Source: Litsea cubeba
Taxonomy: Eukaryota; Streptophyta; Magnoliopsida; Laurales; Lauraceae
Length of the DNA stretch: 64,000 bases
NCBI GenBank assembly: GCA_012931725.1
Contig: CM022951.1
Location: 4,735,532-4,799,531 of the forward strand
Direction of reading: 5' to 3'
Position 1 is the stretch's first letter; each line of letters begins with the position of its first letter. A program made the translations under genes and the position numbers. Below the pieces are notes generated by a model that worked only from the letters and a program-made list of their open reading frames with translations, made no database searches and was not told the origin of the DNA. Below are positions 13,879 through 24,640 of this stretch, one piece after another.

Positions 13879-14222
13879 CATTTCAGGCACTAGAACTTGT
13901 CACTAGAAGTCTGCAACAAATTGTTTGTGAAAGGTATTTGTCTCCTACTTTGTAATGTTTTGGTGCTTGAGTTGATTATTGAAATCTTTGGTGCCTCCAT
14001 GTCATGATTTGCATGCTTTTAAGTGTGTCCAAAGTACTACTCATAACTTAGTATTATCATCATTTTTTTTAAACTTATGAATCTATTTATGTACACCACA
14101 TGATTATTGCTTATGTCTTTTAATCTCAACATTTTTAGATTCAAGATTTCTGTCATTCTTTATACAAGCCAATATTTGTTTCATAATATTGAGTTTTTTA
14201 TTTAAATGTGGTTGTAGGTACT

Positions 14223-15558
14223 ATGTCGCATTATACCTCGTCATCATCTTCTGCGTCTACTGTTCAGGGTAGCTCTCATGAGGGTATGTATTGTTTCATC
14301 CATTTCATACTTTGTAATCACTGAAAAGCCACACAAGGAAAAAAAAATGAAACAATACTGTAATGCCTGTAAGGGCTTTTATATTCTGTTGTTGATGTAT
14401 ATCAATCCTCATTACTCTAAGTAGATTTAATAACACATCTTAAAATATGATATAATGGTGAAAGGATACTCACTGAGTACAAAACATGTCTATCCTCACT
14501 TCTGATACAACCTAGACATTATTTTCTGTTTCTTTAAAGGTGATATCAGGTCTGGTTTTCCTAATTGCACTCGATTTATTCTCAAAATATGGCTAATTAA
14601 AGTGAGCAGAATGTCAAATCTAATGGCTATGAAGTAAAGCTAAAGTGGAAAAATGCACACCAGTTATGGTTTGTACTTTGTAATTAACTGATTCAAATGC
14701 AGAATTATATTTATATTTTGCTCTTATATTTGGGGAATTCTTCAAAGACCCTGCAATTTCCTGTAATTTGATTGCAGCACCTGTATTACCTGTAATTTTC
14801 TAACAATGGCCTGTATATTGCAACAGGTAGACTTCCCCCCATCACATTTGGGGAAAATGGGCAACCTATTGGAGACAACTCAGTGCAGTTGTCCTCTAAG
14901 ATAGGGGACGTTGTGAGGACCTATGTGTCTCCCGCTTACCTCAAATGGACTGATGTGCCTAATGAGCTCAAGGAGCTAGTTTGGGAGATTGTTAGGGTTA
15001 GTGCTTGTTCATTTACTTCATTTAATTTTACATAGTAATTTGAATTTTTTAATTATGATTTATGTTTTGATTATTCTTATTTGCAGCACTCATTTGAAGT
15101 CCCAGAATACACCAAAAGGCTTATACTTAAGAAAGCCAACAATTCATGGAAAGATTGGAAGTCCAATCTCCGGCTGAAAGTTTTAGACAAATATCAAACG
15201 GATGCGGAGAGAAAGTCCAACATACCTGAGGGTGTCAAGAAAGAAGATTGGGAGACTTTTGTTGAACTCAACTCGACGTCCCAGGCCCATTCTCTAAGAC
15301 AAAAGGGGAAGGCTGCTAGAAAAGCGCTGAAATGCCCACATACTTCCGGTAGAAAGGGACAAGCACGGGTGGCGGCGGAGTTGGTAAGTATTGTTGACTT
15401 TAATTGATGTTACTTTACTATTATAATATATTTTAATCTCCATATTTTGTTATTTCTTTTTATAGTCGCAGCAAAATCCTGACGGTTTGGTCACTCGGAC
15501 GCAAGTATATCTCGCCACTCATGGTAGGAAGGATGGTGCTACTGGGAATCAATATTTG
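14223..15558 (+). pseudogene. Second CACTA transposase gene (Transposase_24/TNP1-like), 3'-truncated
   Basis: Inferred exons are 14223-14283, 14827-14996, 15087-15383 and 15466-15558, all with GT-AG sites and consistent phase. The product starts MSHYTSSSSSAST and includes KANNSWKDWKSNLR, the block KGKAARKALKCPHTSGRKGQ and TQVYLATHGRKDG. These are typical of the plant En/Spm accessory transposase domain Transposase_24. The gene lies 345 bp after the TNP2 stop on the same strand, its usual position in CACTA elements. After exon 4 no continuation (C-terminal coiled coil and stop) could be found in the next 5 kb, so it appears truncated where later-acquired sequence begins. A distant unseen exon remains possible. 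Confidence 0.75.
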
Positions 15559-16043
15559 GTAAGAAGTCTGCTGTTTGTATTCATAATGTAATGCAGAATA
15601 GTCATCATAATCAAAATCTTAAATTTCCTTTCTTGTTGTCTATAGACATGTCTACATATATTTTCTTCTTGGATCATGATCTACTCTATTGTTCTAAGAT
15701 GATTTTCTTCACTTGAGCACGGTCAAAGAAATGTTTTTATTTGAGTTGGAAATCCTCATTTTTCATTATTTATGGATAGATATCCTTAGCCATTCAAATC
15801 TTCAATAATGAATTTCTGTTCGATGGGCAGTAATGAATCCTAAGATTTACAAATTCCTCTTGAATTCTTCAATAATGAATTTCTCTACCACTCTCTCCTC
15901 CCTATGCATTCATTGAAATTACCTGCTTTGCCATTTTTTTCCAATTTTTATACTGGAAGTGATACAAAACTATGTCTAATTCAAAAGGGAATAGTGAGAA
16001 AAGCAGTGAACAGAGACAATGAAATTGTAAGAGAGGAGAAACT

Positions 16044-16609
16044 AGGATGGATGCACCCCTGTTTCTCTTCTACCCTCCCTAGTTGAAATTTCTGAACATA
16101 AGAAGATAAAAAGATCTATTTTAGAAGCCACTTGTGAATATAAATATGAAAAAAGAAATTAAAAATCAGTGCATCAAATGTAACACATCCACAAACTCTA
16201 ATCATCCAAATCTCAGACTCTCTCTGAATCTAATCTCTCCTATCATATTGGATCAAGCTGACTTCAATCCAATCCAGATTGGTATTCAACATTGGATTGG
16301 ATTGGATTGGAACCGAATAACATGTCATATCATATTGCGTATGATAGACGATAATACCCAAGCTGACCGACCACTTCCACTTGTGCTGTTTGAGAGATAA
16401 TTTGCCAACAAAAAAGAAAATTAATTAATTAATTGTGGAGATTTCTGGAGGATACAAAAAAAAAAAAAGATTCACACAGGGTTTCAAGATTTCAATACCA
16501 CCGACCCATTTTTCCCTTTATTATTAAAGGATGGAAGCGCGGGCCCATTTTTCCCTTTATTATTAAAGGATGGAAGCGCGGGATAGGACTCGATAATTCT
16601 CAATGGATT

Positions 16610-16641
<32 letters not shown>

Positions 16642-17694
16642 AGTATTTGTGGGTAGGAGTGAGTCTACGATGTTACTTAAAACAGCAACAAAAAAAAAAA
16701 AAGAATACAAATTTACCAAAGAAGAAAAAAAACAGAAACAGAAACAGAAACAAAAAAAAAAAAAAGAAAGGTCGGGGTTGACAGCATGGTGGAGAAGCGA
16801 CTTCCTCTTCACACAGAACTAACCAAAAACCAAAAACCTATGCAAATCATTAACTGGAACTAATTGGGATTTATAAGGGTACGTTTGCAAAGATGCACTT
16901 TCCACGGAAAAGGATAAAATTGGTTCTGAATTTTCCGGCGCCATTCTTTATTACATGTTTGGCAGCACAAATGCATGCACCCTATAAGAGTCTGAATCCT
17001 TTAGTCACTAAGAGAAATTTTTTGAGTTGAAGGACTAGAACTTCAAATTGGAGCAGACCTATTAAAAATATAAGCCGCTCATATAATGAACATCCTCACC
17101 TTGTATGGGATTGTCCCCAAATTTTATTCCACTAGGAGTAAGCTAAACCTTAATATTAATAACGTCATTAATTTCATAATATGATCAATTTTTTAGTGGG
17201 ACCAACTCATTATTTTAAAAATTAGTGTCAATTCATACTCTATAACTGTGAGTGCATTCATTTTGAGCACCTGCTAGGATTTTCAACAGGTGCTGTAAGA
17301 GTTCTGCTCCTCCAAACTCTGGAGTTCTCTATAGAGACGGCTCTAGACTAAAAAATTAGCCTCTGTTTCCATAAGTAGCTAGCCTAGAACTGACCCCACT
17401 CCGAGTTCCAAGCGACAAGGATTTTTTTACAAGAAAAGAACGTTTTGGAGAACTCACCATGCATACCTTTCCAATTACGTACTAGCATAAAAATCAGAGC
17501 TAATCACGGATATGCATAAAGAAATAAGATTCTATGTATGCTAGAAAGGGAGAAGAAGAGAGTCCATAAGTAAGAGAAATATTTTAGTGGAAAGTGAAGG
17601 ATGGATGCACCCCTGTTTCTCTTCTACCCTCCCTAGTTGAAATTTCTGAACATAAGAAGATAAAAAGATCTATTTTAGAAGCCACTTGTGAATA
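16044..17694. repeat. 97-bp perfect direct repeats 1.46 kb apart
   Basis: Positions 16044-16140 and 17598-17694 are identical, starting aggatggatgcacccctg. Flanking sequences on each side are unrelated. The repeats lack TG...CA ends, so they are not LTRs of a normal retrotransposon. They may mark a duplication made during double-strand break repair inside the CACTA element. Confidence 0.8.
16505..16641. repeat. 39-bp tandem duplication and CT/TA microsatellite
   Basis: The unit starting cccatttttccctttatt occurs twice in tandem (16505-16543 and 16544-16582). Shortly after come (CT)n and (TA)n tracts at about 16610-16641. Confidence 0.85.
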
Positions 17695-17861
17695 ACAACC
17701 CGAACCTGCCAAGTGTGCTACAGGCTCTTGTCAAGATATTGTTGGTGCTTGCAGGCAAAAAAAAAAAAAACACATGTTGGTTTATTTGTTTTAACACATG
17801 CTTCTATTTTGAATTTTGGGGAGCCCACATCTCCTTGTTCATTTACACTGCACAACACCAG

Positions 17862-17975
17862 TTTATGAGGGTAGAGGCTTACTTGCATCCAGCTCAGAAA
17901 GTGCTTGATGCATATTCTGGGTTTCAAGACCATTGTCGAATTTGCAGTAGTCCAGCACCTCAATGTTACTGCCAG
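17862..17975 (+). other. Possible captured exon, unrecognised
   Basis: This is a 38-codon open stretch preceded by an AG. It encodes YLHPAQKVLDAYSGF and a cysteine-rich HCRICSSPAPQCYCQ segment. The cysteine spacing looks protein-like, and the neighbourhood holds other host exon fragments. No GT donor follows directly and I do not recognise the family. It may be a piece of a host gene carried by the CACTA element, or chance. Confidence 0.3.
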
Positions 17976-18480
17976 AAATCAATTCATTCCAACAAATTTT
18001 CAATTAAAGTGATAGGGCAACTTTGGTGTCATATGCATGGGTTAAAGATTTTTGAATGGGTTGGTCCACTGGATTAATGTTGCGAAATACAGATCTGATG
18101 TTTAAGTAATTCCACTGGATTAATCAACTCCATTTCTGAATCAATGACATGTTTCGACTTTTGTTTTTATTCTGCTGGGTGCTCTGCATTTCACCTTGTT
18201 GTTCGCAGCTGGACTTTGTGTATGCTAAGGAAATGAAAAGGCTGACGTGAAACATCCAGATTAACACATTCCACAGATGAACACAAAATTTATATTATTG
18301 TGCATTCCCTAGTCCCTATTGTTGCCAAGATGCTTGTCTGCACTACATGTGCTTGTATGTGGACATATGCATGAGTATCTTTACATCTTTAAACTCTGGC
18401 ATTTGCATTTCTTTTTTGCCTATCCTTCTGAACTCGGTTGATAAGCTATCTTATTCTTAGCATTTCTTTCTTCATTTCAG

Positions 18481-18942
18481 GCCAATAGTGGACCAAATAC
18501 TAATGGATGCCAGGTAACGTCACTAATACATATTGCTTACATTGTTTACTAATGTTCAAAGTTGATTTTGATTTTGATTTTTTTTATCTTTTAATGTGAT
18601 ATACCAATGAAGAAAGATGGCAAATAGAGCCTTATCTTGAAATAATGGGATCACTGAAAAAGAAAAAGGACGCTGTGATCTGCTTGAGAAATGTCCCATT
18701 GCATTTGCATGCGTACTATATTTTGGGTGGCAACAGATGTAGTGGGACAATTTTCCATGCGGTAGAGACTTAAGGGAGCCAGCTTCTTTTATAAATACAC
18801 TGACACAACCATATTGCTACTTAAAGAATATTTTTTTCTAGTTACACCTTCAGCTGATCAGAATATGGCATTTCAATATTTGCAGTTCTTCATCACATGC
18901 GCTAAATGCGAGTGGCTCGACAATAAGCATGTGGTGTTTGGG
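18481..18942 (+). pseudogene. Captured cyclophilin (CYP22-like PPIase) fragment, two exons
   Basis: Two exon-like pieces, 18481-18513 and 18886-18942, are bordered by good AG acceptors and GT donors and remain in phase. Together they read ANSGPNTNGCQ then FFITCAKCEWLDNKHVVFG. This is the central cyclophilin signature, and the KCEWLDNKHVVFG block is typical of the CYP22/PPIH type. The preceding and following cyclophilin exons are not found nearby, so only an internal fragment was taken, together with its intron. It lies inside the CACTA termini on the same strand as the transposase, consistent with transposon gene capture. Peptidyl-prolyl isomerase activity is not expected from about 30 residues. 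Confidence 0.85.
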
Positions 18943-20786
18943 GTAAGCTCTTAATGCATCCTACCTGCAGTTAATTTTATCTAATTTCATTACTTCAATT
19001 GTAAGTGACCTTTTGGTCCAACATCAGCGGGTGATATGGCCATGAGTTAACTTGCCATTATGTGATTATATGACCCTAAGCATGTATTCTCTTTCTCTCA
19101 GTTATTGCCCCAGATGTTTACCATATGCTGTCCAGATTGGATCATTTATGAAAACTACTGTAGGAACGTCAATGTGGGACATTCATGTCATATCTAGAAC
19201 TTAATTAAGTGACCCCCAATCATGTATGTACTCTCTCAAAATGACATTTGATCCTTTTATCAGCCTGGTTGGTTGGTTGAACTGAAAACTTTCTGAATTG
19301 TTTCACCCATAGTTCTGTACTTGTTAACTCAGGTTGTTTTTCACAAGGCCAAGTCAGGTCTTTTACTTTTGACCCACCATCTCTAGTCAAACTGCGATTG
19401 ATCATCTTTGTGATGGGTCCTAGTATGCATTTATGAAAAAACAAAATGACAATAATGAAAGTCTATGATATATGGCTAGTGGCCAGGGGAGAGTAAGGAA
19501 ACCTAGTATCCTTGGCCTATGAACATCTTTCAATTGGTGCCATTCATCACCCGGACCCAATCAGATTCAGGAGGTCTCACTTTTGGTGGCAGTTTCTTAA
19601 ATATATTGTATTGTATGTGGTTTCTTTCCTTCTTGTTGTATGTTAGTAACGATACTCCATCTCTTGCTTCCATTCAAAACCGAGCTATTGAAGAAACCCC
19701 TCCCTTTCTTCCCTTGAAGAAATCCAATCCCCGTCTTGTAAGTCTCCCTCTTCTTCTTCTCTTTGTTTCCCTTTCCTTATCCCTTCTACTTTGGTTTTGT
19801 TTCTTTTTTCAGTGCTTTTGATCTATAAAGGTACCACTTTGGATTCATGGTACTTGTTTCTGCTTGGAAAACACCTCTGCTTTCTTGGGTTTTTGTCAGT
19901 TTCTCTTCTCGTTTCTTGTCTTTCCCTCCTTTGAGCTATCTTTCCATTGGTAAAGGTGACTCCTTTTTCGTTGAGCTTTTTGTTTCTGGGGTATTCTGCC
20001 TTTTTCTGGTACATGTTGAATGATGATAAAGATAGCTTCTTTCTTTGGTCTGGCTAGGCTATTTTTTCTTTCTATGTTTTTCTTTGTTTTTTTTGGGGTT
20101 TTGATTTAAGCTTCATCTGTGATTACTGATGAAATTGATATATTCATTTTATTTTCTTTTTCTGGGTTTTTTCTTTTCTCTGTTTTTCTTTATATGGGAA
20201 GTTGGTTGGGAATTTTACTTTGTTTTCGTGTTTGTTTCAGCTTAGCATTTGATTACGAATGAAAATGATATATTCATTTTATTTACTTTTCTGGGCCTTT
20301 TCTTGATTTGTATGATTGTAGCTTGAATATTAAAAAGAGCTTAATTTAGCACCCATTGATTATAACGGTATGAAAATTTTTTTGGAAAGGTAAAGAATAC
20401 AGGTATGAAAATCTCCTCTTATAGAAAGATTCTAATGTCTTATACAGAATAAAGGCATTTCTTCCCATCCAAATCATGAAAGTGAAGGCTCTGTTTTCAT
20501 CCATGACAATACTCCCTTTGTTCATCTGCCCTTTCTCTAGATTGTAGTATAATTTCCTTCTTATCCATCTATCCAGGGCTAATGAGTCCTAATGGGTGTA
20601 TCTGCCAAGTTTTATCAATATATGGACAGCTAAAAAGATTTTCAATGTATGTTAGTCCAGTGTGTAGCAGTAACTTTTCTAGCTGTACAGAATTATGACC
20701 ATATATATAACCATTTAACTTTGTTTGGGTTGTTGGTTCTCTCCCTTTCTGAGACATGTAATCAATCCTTTCTGATTGTTCTACAG
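18943..20786. other. CACTA right arm, intron-like and pyrimidine-rich sequence
   Basis: No gene was identified. The stretch around 19668-19745 (reading RAIEETPPFLPLKKSNPRL before a GTAAGT) could be a further captured exon, but I do not recognise it. The T-rich sequence from 19750 to 20340 looks like plant intron. Confidence 0.4.
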
Positions 20787-20831
20787 GTACCAGGTTATCT
20801 CTCAGCTCAGATATTGGGTGCAACCCTTGCA
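20787..20831 (+). pseudogene. Possible captured NIP-type aquaporin exon start
   Basis: After a pyrimidine-rich tract and CAG, the frame reads VPGYLSAQILGATLA. This resembles the start of the exon in plant NIP aquaporins that follows a conserved intron. The similarity breaks at the following KRT. Only about 15 residues match, so this is suggestive and could be chance. Confidence 0.4.
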
Positions 20832-21146
20832 AAACGGACATATTGTGCCTGTGAAGGAGAGAAGTGCCCCCATGATACCCTAAGTCCTAAGAGCCTTCCT
20901 AGGGCTAGAGATACTTGCATGAGATTTCTAAATGAAGATTGTAACATAATTTATGTATGTAACTGGCTGCCTAATGAGATTGGGCCCTTTTTATTCTTAA
21001 TAAAATCTTTTCTACTACTTTCTTTTTCTTCTTTTTTTTTGTGAAGTGCCTAATTTGTAGCATTTGGGCCCTTATTTTTAATCTTGCAAAACGGACAAAG
21101 CTATATGATAAAAACCATTAAACAGCCCATAAAATTAGAACAAACG

Positions 21147-21440
21147 TCCAAAAAAAAAAAAAAAAAAAAAAAAACGACGGCTCATGAGCAGTCGTTTACT
21201 GTAAGCTACATCCAGCTAGCCGTTGTAGGTTTAAAAAAAAACGACGGCCATTTTTGAAATGCCCGACGGTTGGAGCCGTCGCAAATAAACGACTGCTTGT
21301 GGCAGTCGTTTATTTTACAAATTATACGACTGCCCGTAGGCAGTCGTTTAAGTAAAACGACTACGATTTTTCCGACGGCCCTAAATGTGGGCGGGCCGTC
21401 GTATTTATGGATAAACGACGGCCATGGGCCGTCGTTTATG
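21147..21440. repeat. CACTA right subterminal hairpin array
   Basis: After a poly(A) tract, at least ten copies of ACGACGG/CCGTCGT and CGACTGC/GCAGTCG occur. Several are paired as short perfect hairpins, for example cgacggccatgggccgtcg near 21416 and cgactgcttgtggcagtcg at about 21290. The same motifs occur at the left end. The density suggests transposase-binding sites. Confidence 0.85.
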
Positions 21441-22094
21441 ATCAATTTTGACCTAGTGTTCATTTGATGCAAGATGAATCAAATGGGCTTTGAATTGACT
21501 CAAATTGGAATTATGTATAAAGGAATGGATTTAAGTGTAAAGGGCCTGTTGACAAGGTTCATAAGAACCATGAGCTGGAGAGATGAGAGTAAATTGATGT
21601 GGTTATGCAAGCAGCTGCTACAGCTCTTCTTCATCTCCTTCGTTTCTTTCTTTTCCATTTTCATTTTCTCTTTATCAAGTGCTTGGAAATGAGTTTTTCA
21701 AGTGAGTTTGAGACAAGGACTGTGTTCATCATCTTCTTTCTCTAGTTTCTTGTTTTGCTTGAAGTAAAGCTTGGGAAAGAAATCTTCTCAAGGCTAGTAA
21801 CTTGGGTTGATCAAGTAAAAGCTCAAGGAGAAGAAGTTTTGTAGTAGAATCAAGTAAAAGGCAAGTATAAACAAATAACCATGACTAAATGTTAATTTCT
21901 TATAGTTTGAGTTCAGTTTTGTGAACATAGAAATTGTGTATAAATTGTGAGAATGGGTTTGAAAATAATTGGCGGGATAAAAGTGTTTCTTGTGTGTGAA
22001 TGATAATATTGAGGAGGGAACAGGAGGTTCCAAGTCTGTTATGTAGGATGAAATTGAAGTAAAAATGAAAGAAACATAATTCGTTTCTGAATTG

Positions 22095-22370
22095 TGTTTC
22101 TGTGTAATTTCGGTCAGCCAACACAAATTCGGTTAGCCGAAATTCTGACCAATAGTGTAAAATCAAGGAAAAATGATGTCTATAGTTTTCTAACCGAAAA
22201 CCTGACCGGAACATTTCGGTCAGCCGAAGAAGGCATTTAGGTTAACCAAAATGTCAATTTTAAGATTTTAACAGAAATGTTGCTCTCTGGAATTCAAACC
22301 GAATTATTATCGGTCAGCCGAAATCAGCTAGAATTCGGTTAACCGAAAGGTAACCAAAATGGTAACTGAA
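22095..22370. repeat. Repeated TTCGGTYARCCGAA palindromes in the LTR
   Basis: The near-palindrome ttcggtcagccgaa and variants (ttcggttagccgaa, ttcggttaaccgaa) occur about six times, interspersed with aaccgaa half-sites. They fall in the right part of the solo LTR. Similar motif clusters are common inside plant LTRs; no binding factor can be named. Confidence 0.7.
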
Positions 22371-23306
22371 ATTGGGATTTTCAGAATTAATTTCTGATTT
22401 TCTAAATTATAAGCCTCTTAAGTTAATCGAGGTTATTCTCATTGGTTATACCACCATAGGTGTTAATTAAGGGGACTTTAATGTACATAAATTATAATGT
22501 CTATCGAGAATAATACAAGTACATTAAACAACTGAAGTTTACACCCAATTGGTTGGTATCGTTTAATTGAAATTGTATACTAGATTATATCCGTTCATTG
22601 TAATTAAAGTAAATGAAATTGTATTGTGTTTTGAGTTTGGCACTACATGATGATTTCGATAAGCTCATTAAGCTGATACTGGCTGCAGCAGTTATTTGGG
22701 AGTGTTCCGGAACTCCGTGGTGATGTCAGTAGTCCCTGGCCCGGTCACTGATAATTTTCACTAATCCTTCCATATGGAAGATGGTAATCCTTCCTATTTA
22801 GGAAGATGGTATTGATTAGAAATGTTATATGAGTTACCAAACTTTTAATCCGACTCATATTGTTAATGCTAATGTTATTGATTTAATTGAAATTATTTAT
22901 ATTTTGCTGAATTGTTAAATTCACATTGTATTATTGATGGCATTACAGGCCCGGTTGCCTCTACCTATCCAAAGACCACAACGACAAAGGAGGAGACCGG
23001 TCAGGTTTCTCCAGGAGGACTTGTAGAGTAGAAGTAAAAATTGGATGAAAGTTGAATTAGAAGGAAAAACGTTTCATACTTTTGACTCCTTGCATTGTAT
23101 GTAAATATGCAAGTGAAGGTGTAAATTAGTTTTGTTTTTAAATTTGAACAATGTATAATTGTTTATGAGTTAATGTTCCGCATAATGTGTGTTATGATAT
23201 CCCTTGTGAGTTTGAAATGATTGAAATTCACGGGAGTAAGTATGCAGCGCGACTCGGGGTTAACTCGATGTTTATCTTAATCTCAGGCTCGGGTCGTGGC
23301 ATTAAA

Positions 23307-24628
23307 ATAGTTAGACAAACATCAAACTTGGATGATCCAGTCGATACAATTTTCCTCACCCTAGTCAACATCGTGACCTGTGCATCCTGTCGCCCATGAT
23401 TTTCTTGCATCTGGTGGCCCCTACAAGATGGGCTAGTTTTCTCTTACAAATATGTTTGTTATTTATCTATTATTAATCTTCTAATATTAAAAGTTAGTAT
23501 GTCTTAGAAATTCTTTTGCTTCATTAATCATTACAACAATTTTATATTCATCTTGTTGTGATTGTTTCAAAAAAATTTTTAGGATTCACAAAAATTGCAG
23601 ATTAAAGGTTTTTATCATACAAAAGAGTTCTCGTCGGCATCGATTTATCATACAGAAGTAAGAATACCATCTCTCTAGTGCTTTTTTTTTTTATTTTTGT
23701 CTCTTTAAAGTATCTATTTCCTTTATAAGATGTTGACGATTTCTAAATTTTGCACATCATATTATTAATGCTCTTAGGATATGTAATTTAGAATATCATT
23801 TTTATAGTTCTTCCATCAACAATACTGCAGTTGATTATAAGAAACTTAATTTCTTTCCCAAGAAAACTCCTCCATGGTGAGTTACTTTATCATGTGTTGA
23901 TCTGAAGCCCTATTACTGGAGCGTAACATCATACTGCCAATCGGTTATAAACAAAAAACGTTGAAATGAAAATTCTCTATTTTTATAGTATGATTTCTAC
24001 TTTAACCTGAAGGAAAAGTAGAACTCATAATGCTGACCTAGATTGAAGGAAGAACCCATTGGCTGAGATGATGATGTAAAAGAAACTCTATCATGCTCCT
24101 AACAATGCGATGTACTAATTTTAACCAATTATTTTAGTAAAAACAAATGATCATGCTTTTAAAGGATCTTGCACAATGGTTTTATAACTTCTATATTACA
24201 TAATAAGTCAATGAGAAGAAGTTCTTGGGCACATAAAATTGATACGTTGAAGGTGGTTCCTTTTGCTGGTCTGGCTTATTTTCTTAAGAGTTATTTCATT
24301 AGCCTGAGACCTCTCCTAGTGTATGGCAATATTGGGAGGAAGCATTTTGACTGCTCCTCAATTTCTTTCAGCTACCACCCCACTATACAATTGATATTCG
24401 TATGCTTTGTCCCCTTAAGCTTAGGGCTCGCCATGTAGCTTATGGGCTTATTTATTCCACGCACAGCTTCCTTACTAGTAAGAATGCCTTTTTACTTACG
24501 CCCCTCCTATTAGTTGATCTGGATAAGTTTGTGGTTAATACGTGGTGAAGCTATTTATACTTTTCTAAGGCTCCTAAACATGATCCATAAAAAAAGTGAC
24601 AAGAATTGATTAGTGGTCATGTTGAAAG
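23307..24628. other. Intergenic, nothing recognised
   Basis: AT-rich sequence between the solo LTR and the LINE. No open frame shows a family signature and no repeat structure is evident. Confidence 0.5.
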
Positions 24629-24640
24629 CCCAATAAATAT

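Larger units (their letters stand above)
15559..18480. other. CACTA right arm, acquired or unassigned sequence
   Basis: No transposon coding was recognised. It contains a 97-bp perfect direct repeat (16044-16140 and 17598-17694), a 39-bp tandem duplication (16505-16582), CT/TA microsatellites (about 16610-16641) and A-rich tracts near 16690-16765. A possible exon is listed separately at 17862-17975. Confidence 0.5.
6276..21458 (+). mobile_element. CACTA (En/Spm) DNA transposon, 15.2 kb
   Basis: The ends read CACTACGTCAAAA on the left and, as reverse complement, CACTAGGTCAAAA on the right. Both are the CACTA terminal signature and they match at 12 of 13 bases. A 3-bp target-site duplication (ttc, 6273-6275 and 21459-21461) flanks it, as is standard for CACTA elements. 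Subterminal repeats built on ACGACGG and CAGTCGTTTA are dense at both ends. Inside are a TNP2-type transposase gene (10308-13878), a partial second transposase gene (14223-15558) and fragments of host genes (cyclophilin 18481-18942; possibly aquaporin 20787-20831). It is inserted in a solo LTR. The intact termini and open TNP2 frame suggest fairly recent activity. The second gene looks incomplete, so autonomy is doubtful. Confidence 0.95.
5959..23301 (+). repeat. Solo LTR split by a CACTA element
   Basis: The left part is 5959-6275 and the right part 21459-23301, about 2.16 kb without the insert. It starts TGTTACACCTCG and ends GGGTCGTGGCA, so it has TG...CA ends that are partly inverted copies of each other. 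The direct repeat ttaaa flanks both sides (5954-5958 and 23302-23306), as expected for LTR retrotransposon integration. No second LTR or internal pol sequence is present, so it looks like a solo LTR left by LTR-LTR recombination. A TATA-like tataaagg lies at 21516-21523. The strand is inferred from that TATA box and is not certain. Confidence 0.75.

Noticed and set aside
16044..17694. 97-bp repeats as a TRIM-type miniature LTR element
   Set aside because: Repeat ends are agg...ata, no flanking duplication and no primer-binding site next to the left repeat.
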